Below are positions 5,744 through 13,272 of a stretch of DNA of 22,407 nt, one piece after another. Numbering within the stretch: position 1 is the stretch's first letter; the number at the start of each line of letters is the position of its first letter. The position numbers were made by a program, and so were the translations under genes. The notes beneath the pieces are model-generated. The model searched no databases and had not been told where the DNA came from. It worked only from the letters and a program-made list of their open reading frames with translations. The stretch covers positions 2,143 through 24,549 of the IMG/VR virus record IMGVR_UViG_3300030104_002623. One strand, 5' to 3'. This DNA is from a virus.

Positions 5744-7452
5744 GATAGCATCCTACTGAATCCTTTTGTTTTTTCAAATCTTATATTATCTTCAAACTTA
5801 TCCTCTAATCCAGTCTTATGTGATATAACAAATATATTAGCATCTTTAATTACATATCTGATAATTTTTAAAAACTCATCTGTTCCCTGACCATCTAATG
5901 AACTATCAAATACCTCATCCAATATCATTAAGTTTGTCGATATAGAATTTTTAAATTTAGCCACTTCTCTCCATGTAAAGAGTAATGCTAAATCTATTCT
6001 TTGTTTCTCACCTTCACTAAATGAAGCGTATGAAAAATCTTCATGTATGGGTGACTGGATGGTTTCATTAAACTCCTCATCGAGAGTAAAGTTTATATAA
6101 AAATCCATCATCTGTAAATATCGATTTACCTGTTGATTGATAAGTGGTAGATACTTTTTGATGATCTTTGTTTTAACTCCACCATCTTTTAACAATTCAT
6201 AGGTGAAATTAAAATATTTTATTTTTTCTTTTCTAGATACTAACTCATCATAGGTTTCTTGTAAACTAGTTTTAAACGATTCTAACTTCTCATGTTCAGT
6301 ATTTCTGTTTTCAAGTTGATCGGTAAGTGTTTGAATTTCACCTTCCAGATCTCTGAGTTGTCGTTGACAACCTGAAATCCCAGTATTGTTTTTAGAAATG
6401 CCATGCGTGAGTGTTGTAATCTCCTTTGATAGTTGAGTAAAGTGACGCTCTCGCTCTTGTTCTGTTTTAATTGCATCTTCAAGTTGTTGAAACCCAGATT
6501 GCAACTCTTTGGCTTTAGTTTGAGCGTCGTCAATTTTATTTATTCTAAAGTCCTCATCTATAGATTGTGTACAGGTAGGGCAAACTGTATTTTGTGTGAA
6601 AAACTTATGTTCCTTCGTAACGGACGCTACCTTTTGTGATATTTTTCCTTTCAAATTATTAAGTTTAACTAATTTTTCACTTGCTCCCGTTAAAGTTTCT
6701 TGTTGTTTTGTAAGGTCTTCAACTTGAGATTCTTTAAGTTGATTATGTTCTATGTGAGCATCAATTTCAATATTGAGCACTTTAATTTTACTCTCTTTCT
6801 CTTTTATATTTTCTTTACCACGGGATTCAATTTCCCCTATAAATTTACCTTGCATCTCTACCTTATCAGTTAAGGATTCTTTCTTCAAATCTAAAGTTTT
6901 TAGATCTTCTCTTACTAAACGAATCTTATCCTTAATGATATTATTCATCGATGTGAATATTTTTATATCTAAAAGATCTTCAATAACTTCTCTACGATTT
7001 GATGCACTGAGCTGCATAAAAGGAACAAACGTACTACTACCTAATATAACAATTTGAGTAAAAGATTTATAATTCATCTTTACTACATTTTTTTCCAACC
7101 ACTTTTGCTGGTCATTTGCTGAAGCAGATTGATCTAAAAGACTATCATTTCTCCATATTTCAAATATATTTGGCTTGATACCTCTTATAACTTTCCAATT
7201 AATTGTCCCAATAGAAAATTCAACTTCAACTCTACAATCTTTTTCGTTAGTAGCATTTATTAATTGACTTTTACTAATCTTACGAAATGGTTTACCAAAT
7301 AAACTAAAGGTCAAAGCATCAAGAACTGTGCTCTTTCCAGAGCCATTTGTCCCTACAATTAAAGTAGTAGAAGAAGATTTTAAATTTATTTCCGAATACT
7401 GATTACCAGTTGACAGAAAATTTTTCCAACGAACCTTTTCAAATAAAATCAT
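5740..7452 (-). CDS. 46: gp46 recombination endonuclease subunit (Rad50/SbcC-like ATPase)
   Basis: Gp46 is the SMC-type ATPase that with gp47 resects DNA ends for T4-type recombination-dependent replication and helps degrade host DNA. This 570-residue protein (T4 gp46 is about 560) has Walker A GTNGSGKST (34-42), a long central coiled coil interrupted by a CPTC zinc hook (291-294), the ABC signature SFSEGEKQRIDL (477-488), Walker B NLMILDEVFD (507-516) and an H-loop ISHK (543-546). All are intact. The ATG at 7452 overlaps the DUF3110 gene end by 14 nt, and the TGA overlaps the dehydrogenase ATG. gp47 lies two genes upstream; genes inserted between 47 and 46 are common in cyanophages. Confidence 0.96.
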   Translation of the reverse strand: MILFEKVRWKNFLSTGNQYSEINLKSSSTTLIVGTNGSGKSTVLDALTFSLFGKPFRKISKSQLINATNEKDCRVEVEFSIGTINWKVIRGIKPNIFEIWRNDSLLDQSASANDQQKWLEKNVVKMNYKSFTQIVILGSSTFVPFMQLSASNRREVIEDLLDIKIFTSMNNIIKDKIRLVREDLKTLDLKKESLTDKVEMQGKFIGEIESRGKENIKEKESKIKVLNIEIDAHIEHNQLKESQVEDLTKQQETLTGASEKLVKLNNLKGKISQKVASVTKEHKFFTQNTVCPTCTQSIDEDFRINKIDDAQTKAKELQSGFQQLEDAIKTEQERERHFTQLSKEITTLTHGISKNNTGISGCQRQLRDLEGEIQTLTDQLENRNTEHEKLESFKTSLQETYDELVSRKEKIKYFNFTYELLKDGGVKTKIIKKYLPLINQQVNRYLQMMDFYINFTLDEEFNETIQSPIHEDFSYASFSEGEKQRIDLALLFTWREVAKFKNSISTNLMILDEVFDSSLDGQGTDEFLKIIRYVIKDANIFVISHKTGLEDKFEDNIRFEKTKGFSRMLS

Positions 7453-7711
7453 TTTTGACGTTAGGAGGGATTACAATATCATTCTTGGTGATGATAGTGT
7501 ATTCATGCCCATGAACTTCACAAACATCAACCATCATCTCTTCATCAACTTCAATAATATGCATATCTGGATAATCTTGCTCTTCTAAAAGCATAGCATA
7601 CCTAGATGCATCATCTTCATCCTCCCACATATAAAGGACTTGACGACCATTTTCATCTGCAACTGAATATGCACCCTCATTTTCTCTACCATCAACAGCT
7701 AAGATAAACAT
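7439..7711 (-). CDS. DUF3110 family protein
   Basis: A 90-residue acidic protein of the DUF3110 family, found in cyanobacteria and cyanophages and of unknown biochemical role. The pattern is visible: an N-terminal strand with ENEGAYSV, then a VLYMWEDEDDASRYAMLLEEQDYPDM core, in which the EDEDDAxRxAxLLExQDxP motif is diagnostic. I set the start at the ATG at 7711 (MFILAVDGRENEG), since this matches the family N-terminus and overlaps the stop of the oxygenase gene as TGATG. An upstream in-frame ATG at 7729 would add six residues. It sits between the oxygenase and gp46 in the same overlapping chain. Its presence is a good host marker for a cyanobacterium-infecting phage. Confidence 0.88.
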   Translation of the reverse strand: MFILAVDGRENEGAYSVADENGRQVLYMWEDEDDASRYAMLLEEQDYPDMHIIEVDEEMMVDVCEVHGHEYTIITKNDIVIPPNVKNDFI

Positions 7712-8310
7712 CACAGTCTCTTTCCACATGCATGACAGGTTTGTGGGCCTACCTGAGTTGGATCATCCATATACGAGAGATCTGGATAATGCAAATAAGT
7801 ACTAAGAACATACTTATTAGTAGTTTGTGGTGGGAGGCCTTTATGAGGATATTCCCAAGTGGGATTAAACACTACTACTCTACCACATTTTGGCGTAATA
7901 TTCAAGTCCTGTCTTGTAAAAACAGTATCTCCATCACAAGTGTTTAGATAAAAAAGAAAAGACAAAGCTCTTTTTGATGTTCTGAGTCTTTTAATATCAA
8001 CATGTTCATCAAAACGATCACCTGTATTAGGAATATACCTTTTAAGTCTAAACTCCTCTAATGATTTAAAATCTGGTAAAAATTTTGTATTGACATCAGC
8101 AATATACTTATCATATACCCTAAGAACAAATTGAACTAACCCACTGGTATATTGTTTTGCATGAGTGTTAATGCACATCTCAGTAAACTGTGGGCATTGA
8201 TTTCTATTAATTTTACTATGATTTTCTTTTAGGTTTTCAAATGATTTTATTAAACTATCACACCACCCATCAGGAAGGGCTTTGTCATATACACGAATAG
8301 TATCATTCAT
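7711..8310 (-). CDS. 2OG-Fe(II) dioxygenase (prolyl 4-hydroxylase type)
   Basis: A 199-residue 2-oxoglutarate/Fe(II)-dependent dioxygenase of the kind common in marine cyanophages. Metal ligands are H103 and D105 in EHVDI and H156 in YPHKGLP; K166 lies exactly ten residues after H156, the prolyl-4-hydroxylase position for binding 2-oxoglutarate. The double-stranded beta-helix strands LSFLFYLN, GRVVVFNP and YVLSTYLHYP are recognisable. The short tail carries a CHAC pair (C192, C195) in TCHACGKRL, which could bind a metal with a partner. Substrate could be a protein proline, a nucleobase or a small molecule; placement between gp47 and gp46 is conserved in style but does not identify it. The ATG overlaps the gp47 stop (ATGA). 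Confidence 0.88.
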   Translation of the reverse strand: MNDTIRVYDKALPDGWCDSLIKSFENLKENHSKINRNQCPQFTEMCINTHAKQYTSGLVQFVLRVYDKYIADVNTKFLPDFKSLEEFRLKRYIPNTGDRFDEHVDIKRLRTSKRALSFLFYLNTCDGDTVFTRQDLNITPKCGRVVVFNPTWEYPHKGLPPQTTNKYVLSTYLHYPDLSYMDDPTQVGPQTCHACGKRL

Positions 8311-9350
8311 ATTAACTCACAAGCCTCCCTGTAAACTTCTTGAATCATCTTCTGAATTCTAGATTTCTCCAAATCTATTTCAGATTCCTCAACGTATCTA
8401 CTTAGTATGGATAAAGTATCCTCAGATTCAAATGCTTCAAAATCTTCAGACTCTTGCAAATGAAAATTTTCTACTATTTTTAATTCTGATATATTAGATG
8501 CATATAATTTATCTACAAATTTTTCAAATTTTTTAGGATTTGTTTTTTTTCTTACTATTAGTTTTACAATTTTATTTTCATATTCTCTAGTATCAAAAGT
8601 TTGATAATCATGATCACGATAATTTATTATCTTATGTAATCTATAAGGATTGTTTACAGGAGTATGTTCTAAGGTGTCAGTATCAAATATATGAAACCCA
8701 CGATCCTCATCATTTACATCATTCCAGAAAAATTCATACGGACTTCCCAGATAGTAAATATTATCCTGACTAGAACGACAATGATAATGTCCAGAGTAAG
8801 TCTTTTTAAATTTTTTAAATATATCAGATTTCATTCCATGCTCCATCATATGGCCTGGAGTTGCTCTGAATCCATTAAGTTCCAAATGCCCCATACATAC
8901 GGAAGCTCTTGATTTTTTAATTAAACCGATACTCTCATCTCTATTCTCTCTATTAATCCAAGGAACAAGAAGAATATTTAAACCATCTATCTCTATAGAG
9001 GTTGTTTCTTGATATATTGGAATATTATCATACTCTCTTAATAATAAATCTACTGCGTTTACGTCATTTGTATTTTTATAGTATATGTCATGATTACCAA
9101 CAATACTATGAACTATGCAACCCATGTCACGCAAACGATCAAAATAGTGATCTTTGGCCCATGTTAATGCAGCAAAATCTATACCTTTCCTACTATCAAA
9201 GGTATCACCCATATTAATAATCGTGGTGATACCTTCCCTTTCTATAGTTGGGAAAAATATGTCATTATAGAACTTCAGAAAGTAATCATGAAAAAGTTTT
9301 GAATTTTTTCTTGCTCCAAAGTGCTGATCAGTTATGATAGCAATCTTCAT
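8307..9350 (-). CDS. 47: gp47 recombination endonuclease subunit (Mre11/SbcD-like)
   Basis: Gp47 is the metallophosphoesterase nuclease that works with gp46 to process DNA ends. The 347-residue protein (T4 gp47 is 339) carries the full set of motifs: DQH at 8-10, GDTFD at 48-52, GNHD at 85-88, GHLE at 154-157 and GHYH at 187-190, binding two metal ions. The C-terminal part, with VRKKTNPKKFEKFVDKL and a long acidic helix region, would bind the gp46 coiled-coil base. Its ATG overlaps the gp55 stop as TAATG and its TGA overlaps the oxygenase start. No defect was seen. Confidence 0.96.
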   Translation of the reverse strand: MKIAIITDQHFGARKNSKLFHDYFLKFYNDIFFPTIEREGITTIINMGDTFDSRKGIDFAALTWAKDHYFDRLRDMGCIVHSIVGNHDIYYKNTNDVNAVDLLLREYDNIPIYQETTSIEIDGLNILLVPWINRENRDESIGLIKKSRASVCMGHLELNGFRATPGHMMEHGMKSDIFKKFKKTYSGHYHCRSSQDNIYYLGSPYEFFWNDVNDEDRGFHIFDTDTLEHTPVNNPYRLHKIINYRDHDYQTFDTREYENKIVKLIVRKKTNPKKFEKFVDKLYASNISELKIVENFHLQESEDFEAFESEDTLSILSRYVEESEIDLEKSRIQKMIQEVYREACELI

Positions 9351-9826
9351 TAATAACGAAGCTTAGAATGCACAGCGTCTTTGATACTATTATAGTCTGC
9401 TGAATCCATTCCGTCAACCGAATCTCCAGAAAAGACTTCATCAAAACCAGATCTCTCAAGGATCTTGTTTTTAATTTCTAATTGCCTTTTCTCTCTTGAT
9501 ATCCTACGAAGAAACGCATAATGAATAATCTGCGTAAAGTAAGCAAAAGGATTTTTGGATTTCTCAGGATTAAAATTATGTATGTACTGAACGCAATTTT
9601 CGATTCCATCAGAAATCATGTCCTCCTTGAACATGTAATTAACAAAATTTGGCTTAAATGACAAATGATTTGCGATCTTTAAAAAACACTCACCGATATA
9701 ACGAGGAATTGGTGGCTTTTGTTTATCCTGAATTTGTGCTATTTCAACATCTTCACGATACTTAATTAGTGCAGCCAGGAACTCCTTGTTATTAACGTAG
9801 TGTTCAGACCGTTTTCTCTTTGGCAT
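9350..9826 (-). CDS. 55: gp55 late-transcription sigma factor
   Basis: Gp55 is the small sigma70-family factor that directs host RNA polymerase to phage late promoters (TATAAATA), working with the gp45 clamp. The protein (158 residues from the ATG at 9826; T4 gp55 is 185) shows the cyanophage gp55 hallmarks: PPIPRYIGECFLKIANHLS, NFVNYMFKEDMISDGIENCVQYI (like sigma region 2.1-2.2), and NPEKSKNPFAYFTQIIHYAFLRRISREKRQ (region 2.3-2.4). I chose ATG 9826 (MPKRKRSEHYV) because AGGA sits five bases upstream; the in-frame ATG at 9844 has no comparable site. A host-type promoter lies just upstream. Its target boxes are visible in front of the structural genes in this window. Confidence 0.94.
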   Translation of the reverse strand: MPKRKRSEHYVNNKEFLAALIKYREDVEIAQIQDKQKPPIPRYIGECFLKIANHLSFKPNFVNYMFKEDMISDGIENCVQYIHNFNPEKSKNPFAYFTQIIHYAFLRRISREKRQLEIKNKILERSGFDEVFSGDSVDGMDSADYNSIKDAVHSKLRY

Positions 9827-9869
9827 AGTTCCTGATTTTAACATAAGTCTTTATCACTATTATGTAGAT

Positions 9870-9898
9870 AGTATAACATTTCTACAAACAGTTGACAA
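9870..9898 (-). promoter_or_regulatory. Host sigma70-type promoter for gp55-gp47-gp46 operon
   Basis: On the minus strand TTGTCA (9898-9893), a 17-nt spacer and TATACT (9875-9870) make a near-consensus sigma70 promoter, with a start near 9863 and a short leader to the gp55 ATG at 9826. It would let host polymerase transcribe the late sigma gene early. Confidence 0.7.
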
Positions 9899-9920
9899 GT
9901 CTTTGAATTACCTTTAGAAT
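9892..9920 (+). promoter_or_regulatory. Divergent antisense sigma70-type promoter
   Basis: On the plus strand a perfect TTGACA (9892-9897), a 17-nt spacer and TAGAAT (9915-9920, five of six matches). The -35 element overlaps that of the gp55 promoter because TTGACAA is nearly self-complementary. Transcription would start near 9927 and run antisense to the 132-residue gene and uvsW. No gene is on the plus strand there, and no clear terminator was seen, so it may give an antisense RNA or may be silent. Confidence 0.45.
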
Positions 9921-9946
9921 AACTCTGTCAGGGTTCAAGGGAAGGC

Positions 9947-10345
9947 TTAGCTACTTTCTTGTTTATATATTTTTTCTAGTATATCTTTAGCATCATTAAC
10001 GGAAGCAATATATCCCATTTGTCTATTTAACTTAGGTTGTCCAGATTTACTCCTAGATATATCTTGAACATATTGTTGATATATTCTAATAATTTCTAAA
10101 TCATGTGACTCGGACATTGTTATAACATTATTTAAATCTATTATAAACATATCTTCTTTTGTTGTTTTCAACCAAGGCTCAACTTTATATCCAACCATAG
10201 CACCTCTTGATTTTACCTCAACAATAGTTATTGGATTAGAGATGATCAGCATTGTTCTATTTTCTTCTTCAGAAGCCGCGACCTTGGCATAGATCTCCTC
10301 TCCAGATTTTAATTTTAGTGTTGCGTAGAATTCGTCTTCTATCAT
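9947..10345 (-). CDS. 132-residue conserved hypothetical, possible Sm-like barrel
   Basis: A small protein lying between uvsW and gp55. The N-terminal half reads as beta strands with the pattern FYATLKLKSGEEIYAKVAAS and RTMLIISNPITIVEV, then MVGYKVEPWLKTTKEDMFIIDLNNVITMSE. A lead such as LKLKSGEEIYAKV resembles the Sm1 motif of Sm-like RNA-binding barrels, where a strand with a glycine turn leads to an acidic residue; this is a fold guess only. The C-terminal 40 residues look helical (IIRIYQQYVQDISR, DAKDILEKIYKQ). The ATG overlaps the uvsW TGA as ATGA, so it is co-translated with uvsW. A gene of this size at this position is usual in cyanophages. Function unknown. Confidence 0.85.
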   Translation of the reverse strand: MIEDEFYATLKLKSGEEIYAKVAASEEENRTMLIISNPITIVEVKSRGAMVGYKVEPWLKTTKEDMFIIDLNNVITMSESHDLEIIRIYQQYVQDISRSKSGQPKLNRQMGYIASVNDAKDILEKIYKQESS

Positions 10346-11817
10346 TTTTTTAATTGTATGGTGATTATTTCATAGTTAAAACTTTCTTCATTGTAGATTT
10401 TAATTCTTTCTATAAAGTGATTAAGGGTGTAATTCTTTCGAGACTTGAAAGTGCAATCATCAGAGATATCGTAAAGCACTGCTTTATGTTTATTTTTTGT
10501 TCTACGAAGAACTCGTCCAATGCTTTGGAGATTTCTAATTCTCGATTTTGACGGTGAGGCAAAGATAACGTTATGGAGGTTTTTAATATTAATGCCTGTA
10601 GAAAATGTTCCATAAGATGCAACGATAATAGCATTGTTTTCTTGTTCAGTTATTTCTCTAACAAGTTCCCTCTCTTCTGCGTCTACACCACCATGAACAA
10701 AAAATATCTTCCGTTCATGTTGCTTATTATTATTTATCAAATCATAAAGAACTCGACCATGAGCTTCTACTCTAGAGAACAAGATCAATGTATTACCACT
10801 TAAATCTAAAGAAAGATTTTTAATAAAATTATTTCTTTGCTCATGTGTAATTAAATATTCTATCTCATCTTGGTAGGTTTCAAATTTTTGAGGTGGGTGT
10901 TTTAGTATTAAACACTGTATATCTAATTGTGATAAATGACCTTGCTGCATCAATTCTTCAGTTTTTGTAACTTTATATGATGGGCCAAACAATCCTTCTA
11001 AAACCCATTTATGAGTTTGTGTGCCATCTAATGTTCCAGTAAATCCAAATCTATATTTTGCATGGTGCAATTTTGTCATTATAGATATAAGAGACTTACT
11101 CTTAAATAAGTGAGCCTCGTCACCAATAACTACATCATAATCTTCAAAAAATAATCTATCTAGTTTATAAACAGATTGCCAAGTAGTAATTGTGACTGGG
11201 TTTTCGTTTGTCTTTTCCTTACCAGAATATATGCGATGACAATATGACTCAGCATCCCAACCATAGTCTTCAAAATCCTTATACATCTGTTCTACTAAAG
11301 ATGTCGTTGGAACAATTAAGAGACTTTTTTGACCTTTATCAACGTAGTATCTTATCAGAGTATAAATCATCAAAGATTTGCCTGAAGCAGTTGGTGATAT
11401 CAATAGCTTTCTATTATGTCGTAAAGCATCGTATACTCCCTGAACTTGGTATTCTCTGGGACGATGAGAACATATAGATCTCATATAATCTTTTACACCT
11501 TCATATGATATATTATCATTTACTTCAAATGGTGTTCCGTAATATTCGTTATCTACAAAAACGTAACTATAATCGTGTCTCTGACAGAAAGATATAATTT
11601 TATCTAACAATCCAATATAAATTCTTTTTGACCTCATATCAAATAGATGGATCTCTCCATTCCAATTCCTACCACGATATTGTGGCATGAATTTTGCGTT
11701 TGGAACTTCAAAAGTAAAGTGATCCCTCAGTTCATATTCGATATGAGGCTCAGCATTAATTTTTAAAAAAACTTCATTCGCTTTAGAAATAACAAGATTG
11801 GCATTAGTGTCAATCAC
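10342..11817 (-). CDS. uvsW: UvsW helicase (SF2, recombination and fork remodelling)
   Basis: UvsW is an SF2 helicase that unwinds R-loops and branched DNA, shifting T4 from origin-based to recombination-based replication. The 491-residue protein (T4 about 500) has a UvsW N-terminal domain (ELRDHFTFEVPNAKF, RNWNGEIHLFD), motif I SPTASGKS (141-148), Ia IVPTTSLVEQM, motif II GDEAH (232-236), motif III FTGTL (259-263), a RecA2 domain with VASYGTFSTGINIKN and motif VI QSIGRVLRR. No ATG fits the frame: the frame opens after a TGA at 11826-11824, and the first start is GTG at 11817 (read as Met), which puts the N-terminal domain in register with T4 UvsW. A GATAAATA box and a weak sigma70-like TTGACA lie upstream. 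It follows uvsY and overlaps the next gene. Confidence 0.95.
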   Translation of the reverse strand: MIDTNANLVISKANEVFLKINAEPHIEYELRDHFTFEVPNAKFMPQYRGRNWNGEIHLFDMRSKRIYIGLLDKIISFCQRHDYSYVFVDNEYYGTPFEVNDNISYEGVKDYMRSICSHRPREYQVQGVYDALRHNRKLLISPTASGKSLMIYTLIRYYVDKGQKSLLIVPTTSLVEQMYKDFEDYGWDAESYCHRIYSGKEKTNENPVTITTWQSVYKLDRLFFEDYDVVIGDEAHLFKSKSLISIMTKLHHAKYRFGFTGTLDGTQTHKWVLEGLFGPSYKVTKTEELMQQGHLSQLDIQCLILKHPPQKFETYQDEIEYLITHEQRNNFIKNLSLDLSGNTLILFSRVEAHGRVLYDLINNNKQHERKIFFVHGGVDAEERELVREITEQENNAIIVASYGTFSTGINIKNLHNVIFASPSKSRIRNLQSIGRVLRRTKNKHKAVLYDISDDCTFKSRKNYTLNHFIERIKIYNEESFNYEIITIQLKK

Positions 11818-11838
11818 ATATATTCATAAATCTACATA

Positions 11839-11846
11839 TATTTATC
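11839..11846 (-). promoter_or_regulatory. Late promoter-like box GATAAATA before uvsW
   Basis: GATAAATA on the minus strand, seven of eight matches to the T4 late box TATAAATA, ending 21 nt before the GTG start of uvsW. This spacing agrees with the other late boxes of the window. A TTGACA (11858-11853) with an 18-nt spacer and TAGATT (11834-11829) overlaps it, so a host-type promoter is also possible. Confidence 0.45.
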
Positions 11847-11854
11847 AACCCATG

Positions 11855-12292
11855 TCAACCCAGCCCTGAATTAAACCTCATAAACTCTATGGCATTTTTT
11901 ATTTGATATGTCCTATTCTGTATTACTTTTAAAATGCTTTCTAAGTATACAAGCATTGTATCATAATAATCAATCTTTAAAGATGCAGTAGATAGTTTCT
12001 CATCTGCGTCAAGATACTTGGTCATTGTATCCTTATCTCTTATCTTCTTTGGAAAAGGATCTTTGATGTAAATATCAGGATCTGCCTTACCACTAAAGTA
12101 TTCATACCTTTCGTGTCTAATATTCTTTCTTTGCTGCTCTGCTCTCTTTCTTAATAGAAAGATTGTATTGTATATTCCAAAATATTTTGCATGTAGAGAT
12201 GGGATATTCAATGATTCTTCATGTAGATTGTCTCTATCTATCTTTGAATCTTTTTCCCACATCTCTTGAATTGCTTCAAGATCAAAGGTCAT
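11855..12292 (-). CDS. uvsY: UvsY recombination mediator
   Basis: UvsY loads the UvsX recombinase onto single-stranded DNA covered by gp32. The 145-residue protein (T4 UvsY is 137) is almost entirely helical, and the pattern matches T4: an N-terminal EMWEKDSKID, then LHAKYFGIYN, RHERYEYFSGKADPDIY (T4 has RLDYYSGRGD), TKYLDADEKLSTASLKIDYYDTMLVYLESILKVIQNRTYQIKNAIEFMRF. The ATG at 12292 has AGGA just upstream (GCAGGAAATG) and overlaps the end of the gp3-like gene by 11 nt. It immediately precedes uvsW, the usual arrangement. Confidence 0.93.
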   Translation of the reverse strand: MTFDLEAIQEMWEKDSKIDRDNLHEESLNIPSLHAKYFGIYNTIFLLRKRAEQQRKNIRHERYEYFSGKADPDIYIKDPFPKKIRDKDTMTKYLDADEKLSTASLKIDYYDTMLVYLESILKVIQNRTYQIKNAIEFMRFNSGLG

Positions 12293-12842
12293 TTCCTGCT
12301 AAATCAGTTATATTGTACATAGTATACTTGAAATCCACGTCAGCTGTAAAGTATTCTACATCAGTATCTGTAGCATCAAATGTTATAGTTGTCAACCTAT
12401 AGGGCCATAGATCAGTAAAATTGACATTAAACTTTGCCACCAGATTACTTGATAATATCTGGAGCGTTCCATCTGAATATATGTTTTGCCTATCTTTTTT
12501 GAAGTTACCTTTTAAAACTGCTTTGCTTTCAAAATCTCTAAACTCTTGAATACTCTCAGGAAAACCGAGTCCACGTATCCAGTTTTGCAGTTCCATATAG
12601 TTTTCTAGATTTTCATCAACTAAAAATCTTAAACTTAAATCTCCAAAAGAAATCTTATCACCAGGTGTTGGAATATCTCTTAGGTATGTTGGTTGTGTTG
12701 CTTCGCCTAAATTTAAATCAGGTATATTTGCTTGATTGCAAAAGAAAGCAGCCTTAGGACTTCTCTTAAGGTTGAATTTGAATCCAGTTGGTGCTAAAAA
12801 ATTTCTATTCTCTAATTGAGAATCTCTGCCTCCAATAGCCAT
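12282..12842 (-). CDS. 3: gp3-like tail completion and sheath stabiliser protein
   Basis: A 186-residue, beta-rich protein with the tail tube/terminator look: residues 10-25 (LENRNFLAPTGFKFNL), then AAFFCNQANIPDLNLGEATQPT, PTPGDKISFGDLSLRFLVDENLENYMELQNWIRGLGFPES, and the C-terminal LTTITFDATDTDVEYFTADVDFKYTMYNI. The PGDKxxFgdlslrFlvDENLeNYmelqnWirgLGFPe stretch is a cyanophage signature for the gene next to gp23, annotated as gp3, which caps the tail tube where the head joins. T4 gp3 is 176 residues. The fold is shared with gp19, so a paralogous tube or baseplate protein is the alternative. A late-type TCTAAATA box lies 24 nt upstream of the ATG, and uvsY overlaps its end. Confidence 0.76.
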   Translation of the reverse strand: MAIGGRDSQLENRNFLAPTGFKFNLKRSPKAAFFCNQANIPDLNLGEATQPTYLRDIPTPGDKISFGDLSLRFLVDENLENYMELQNWIRGLGFPESIQEFRDFESKAVLKGNFKKDRQNIYSDGTLQILSSNLVAKFNVNFTDLWPYRLTTITFDATDTDVEYFTADVDFKYTMYNITDLAGNDL

Positions 12843-12866
12843 TAGTTCATGCAGGTCTCCGTATTC

Positions 12867-12874
12867 TATTTAGA
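12867..12874 (-). promoter_or_regulatory. Late promoter-like box TCTAAATA before gp3
   Basis: TCTAAATA on the minus strand (six of eight to TATAAATA) ends 24 nt before the gp3-like ATG. It starts directly after the U-tract of the upstream terminator (12876-12902), so a terminator and a new start lie back to back. The identical octamer occurs before gp19. Confidence 0.5.
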
Positions 12875-12875
12875 T

Positions 12876-12902
12876 AAAAAAAAGACCCCCTCGAAAGGGG
12901 GT
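12876..12902 (-). terminator. Rho-independent terminator after the 91-residue gene
   Basis: On the minus strand a 7-bp perfect stem (ACCCCCT / AGGGGGT, 12902-12896 with 12891-12885) closes a TTCG tetraloop and is followed by C and eight T. It sits just after the stop of the 91-residue gene. On the plus strand the stem is followed by GATTTTTT, so it may also work in reverse. Confidence 0.9.
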
Positions 12903-12908
12903 GATTTT

Positions 12909-13184
12909 TTATTTTATCCTTTGAACAACAATACCCTCTTCTTCATTATGACCATAATTTCCTTTTATTGTTCTATATTTTCTACCTTGTGCTGTTAATC
13001 TACAAGGTGCTTGGGGACGATAATTGTGCTTTTTTTGTGATTTTGTCATATCAGTAAATGGTATAAAAAACCATTGTCCAACTTCTGTCAATAAATCAAA
13101 GTCATTTTCTTTTTGTGCTTTTCCTCTTGTAGTAGTTTGGAACAAACTTAGGAGTTGATCCTCATTGAAAATTTCGCGAGCCAT
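12909..13184 (-). CDS. 91-residue hypothetical protein
   Basis: A small gene of unknown function standing alone between gp23 and the gp3-like gene, with an intrinsic terminator on each side. The protein starts MAREIFNEDQLLSLFQTTTRGKAQ and has a core EVGQWFFIPFTDMTK, then a basic stretch KKHNYRPQAPCRL, RKYRTIKGNYGHNEEEG and VVQRIK. The basic, aromatic-rich sequence could be a small DNA-binding or capsid-associated protein; no family recognised. ATG at 13184. A T4-type box (CATAAATC, minus strand of 13194-13201) is weak and only nine bases from the start, so its own promoter is unclear; it may be read through from gp23. Confidence 0.72.
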   Translation of the reverse strand: MAREIFNEDQLLSLFQTTTRGKAQKENDFDLLTEVGQWFFIPFTDMTKSQKKHNYRPQAPCRLTAQGRKYRTIKGNYGHNEEEGIVVQRIK

Positions 13185-13216
13185 GATAAAAATGATTTAT
13201 GTGCAAATTATAGCAT

Positions 13217-13245
13217 AAAAAAAGTCCCCCTGCAATAGGAGGACT
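13217..13245 (-). terminator. Rho-independent terminator after gp23
   Basis: On the minus strand a 9-bp stem (AGTCCTCCT with AGGGGGACT, one G-U pair) around the loop ATTGC, followed by seven T. It lies 27 nt after the gp23 stop codon and should limit read-through from the abundant capsid transcript. Confidence 0.88.
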
Positions 13246-13272
13246 TGATTGAAACAATTCGTAATATCCGAA

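Noticed and set aside
9827-9844. Longer gp55 start at 9844
   Set aside because: No ribosome site; AGGA precedes the ATG at 9826. The longer form is not excluded.
3560-9900. Shared 11-mer ACAGTTGACAA in the two regulatory gaps (minus strand near 3564, plus strand near 9889)
   Set aside because: In opposite orientation relative to the genes it would control and explained by the TTGACA element; too short to call a repeat.
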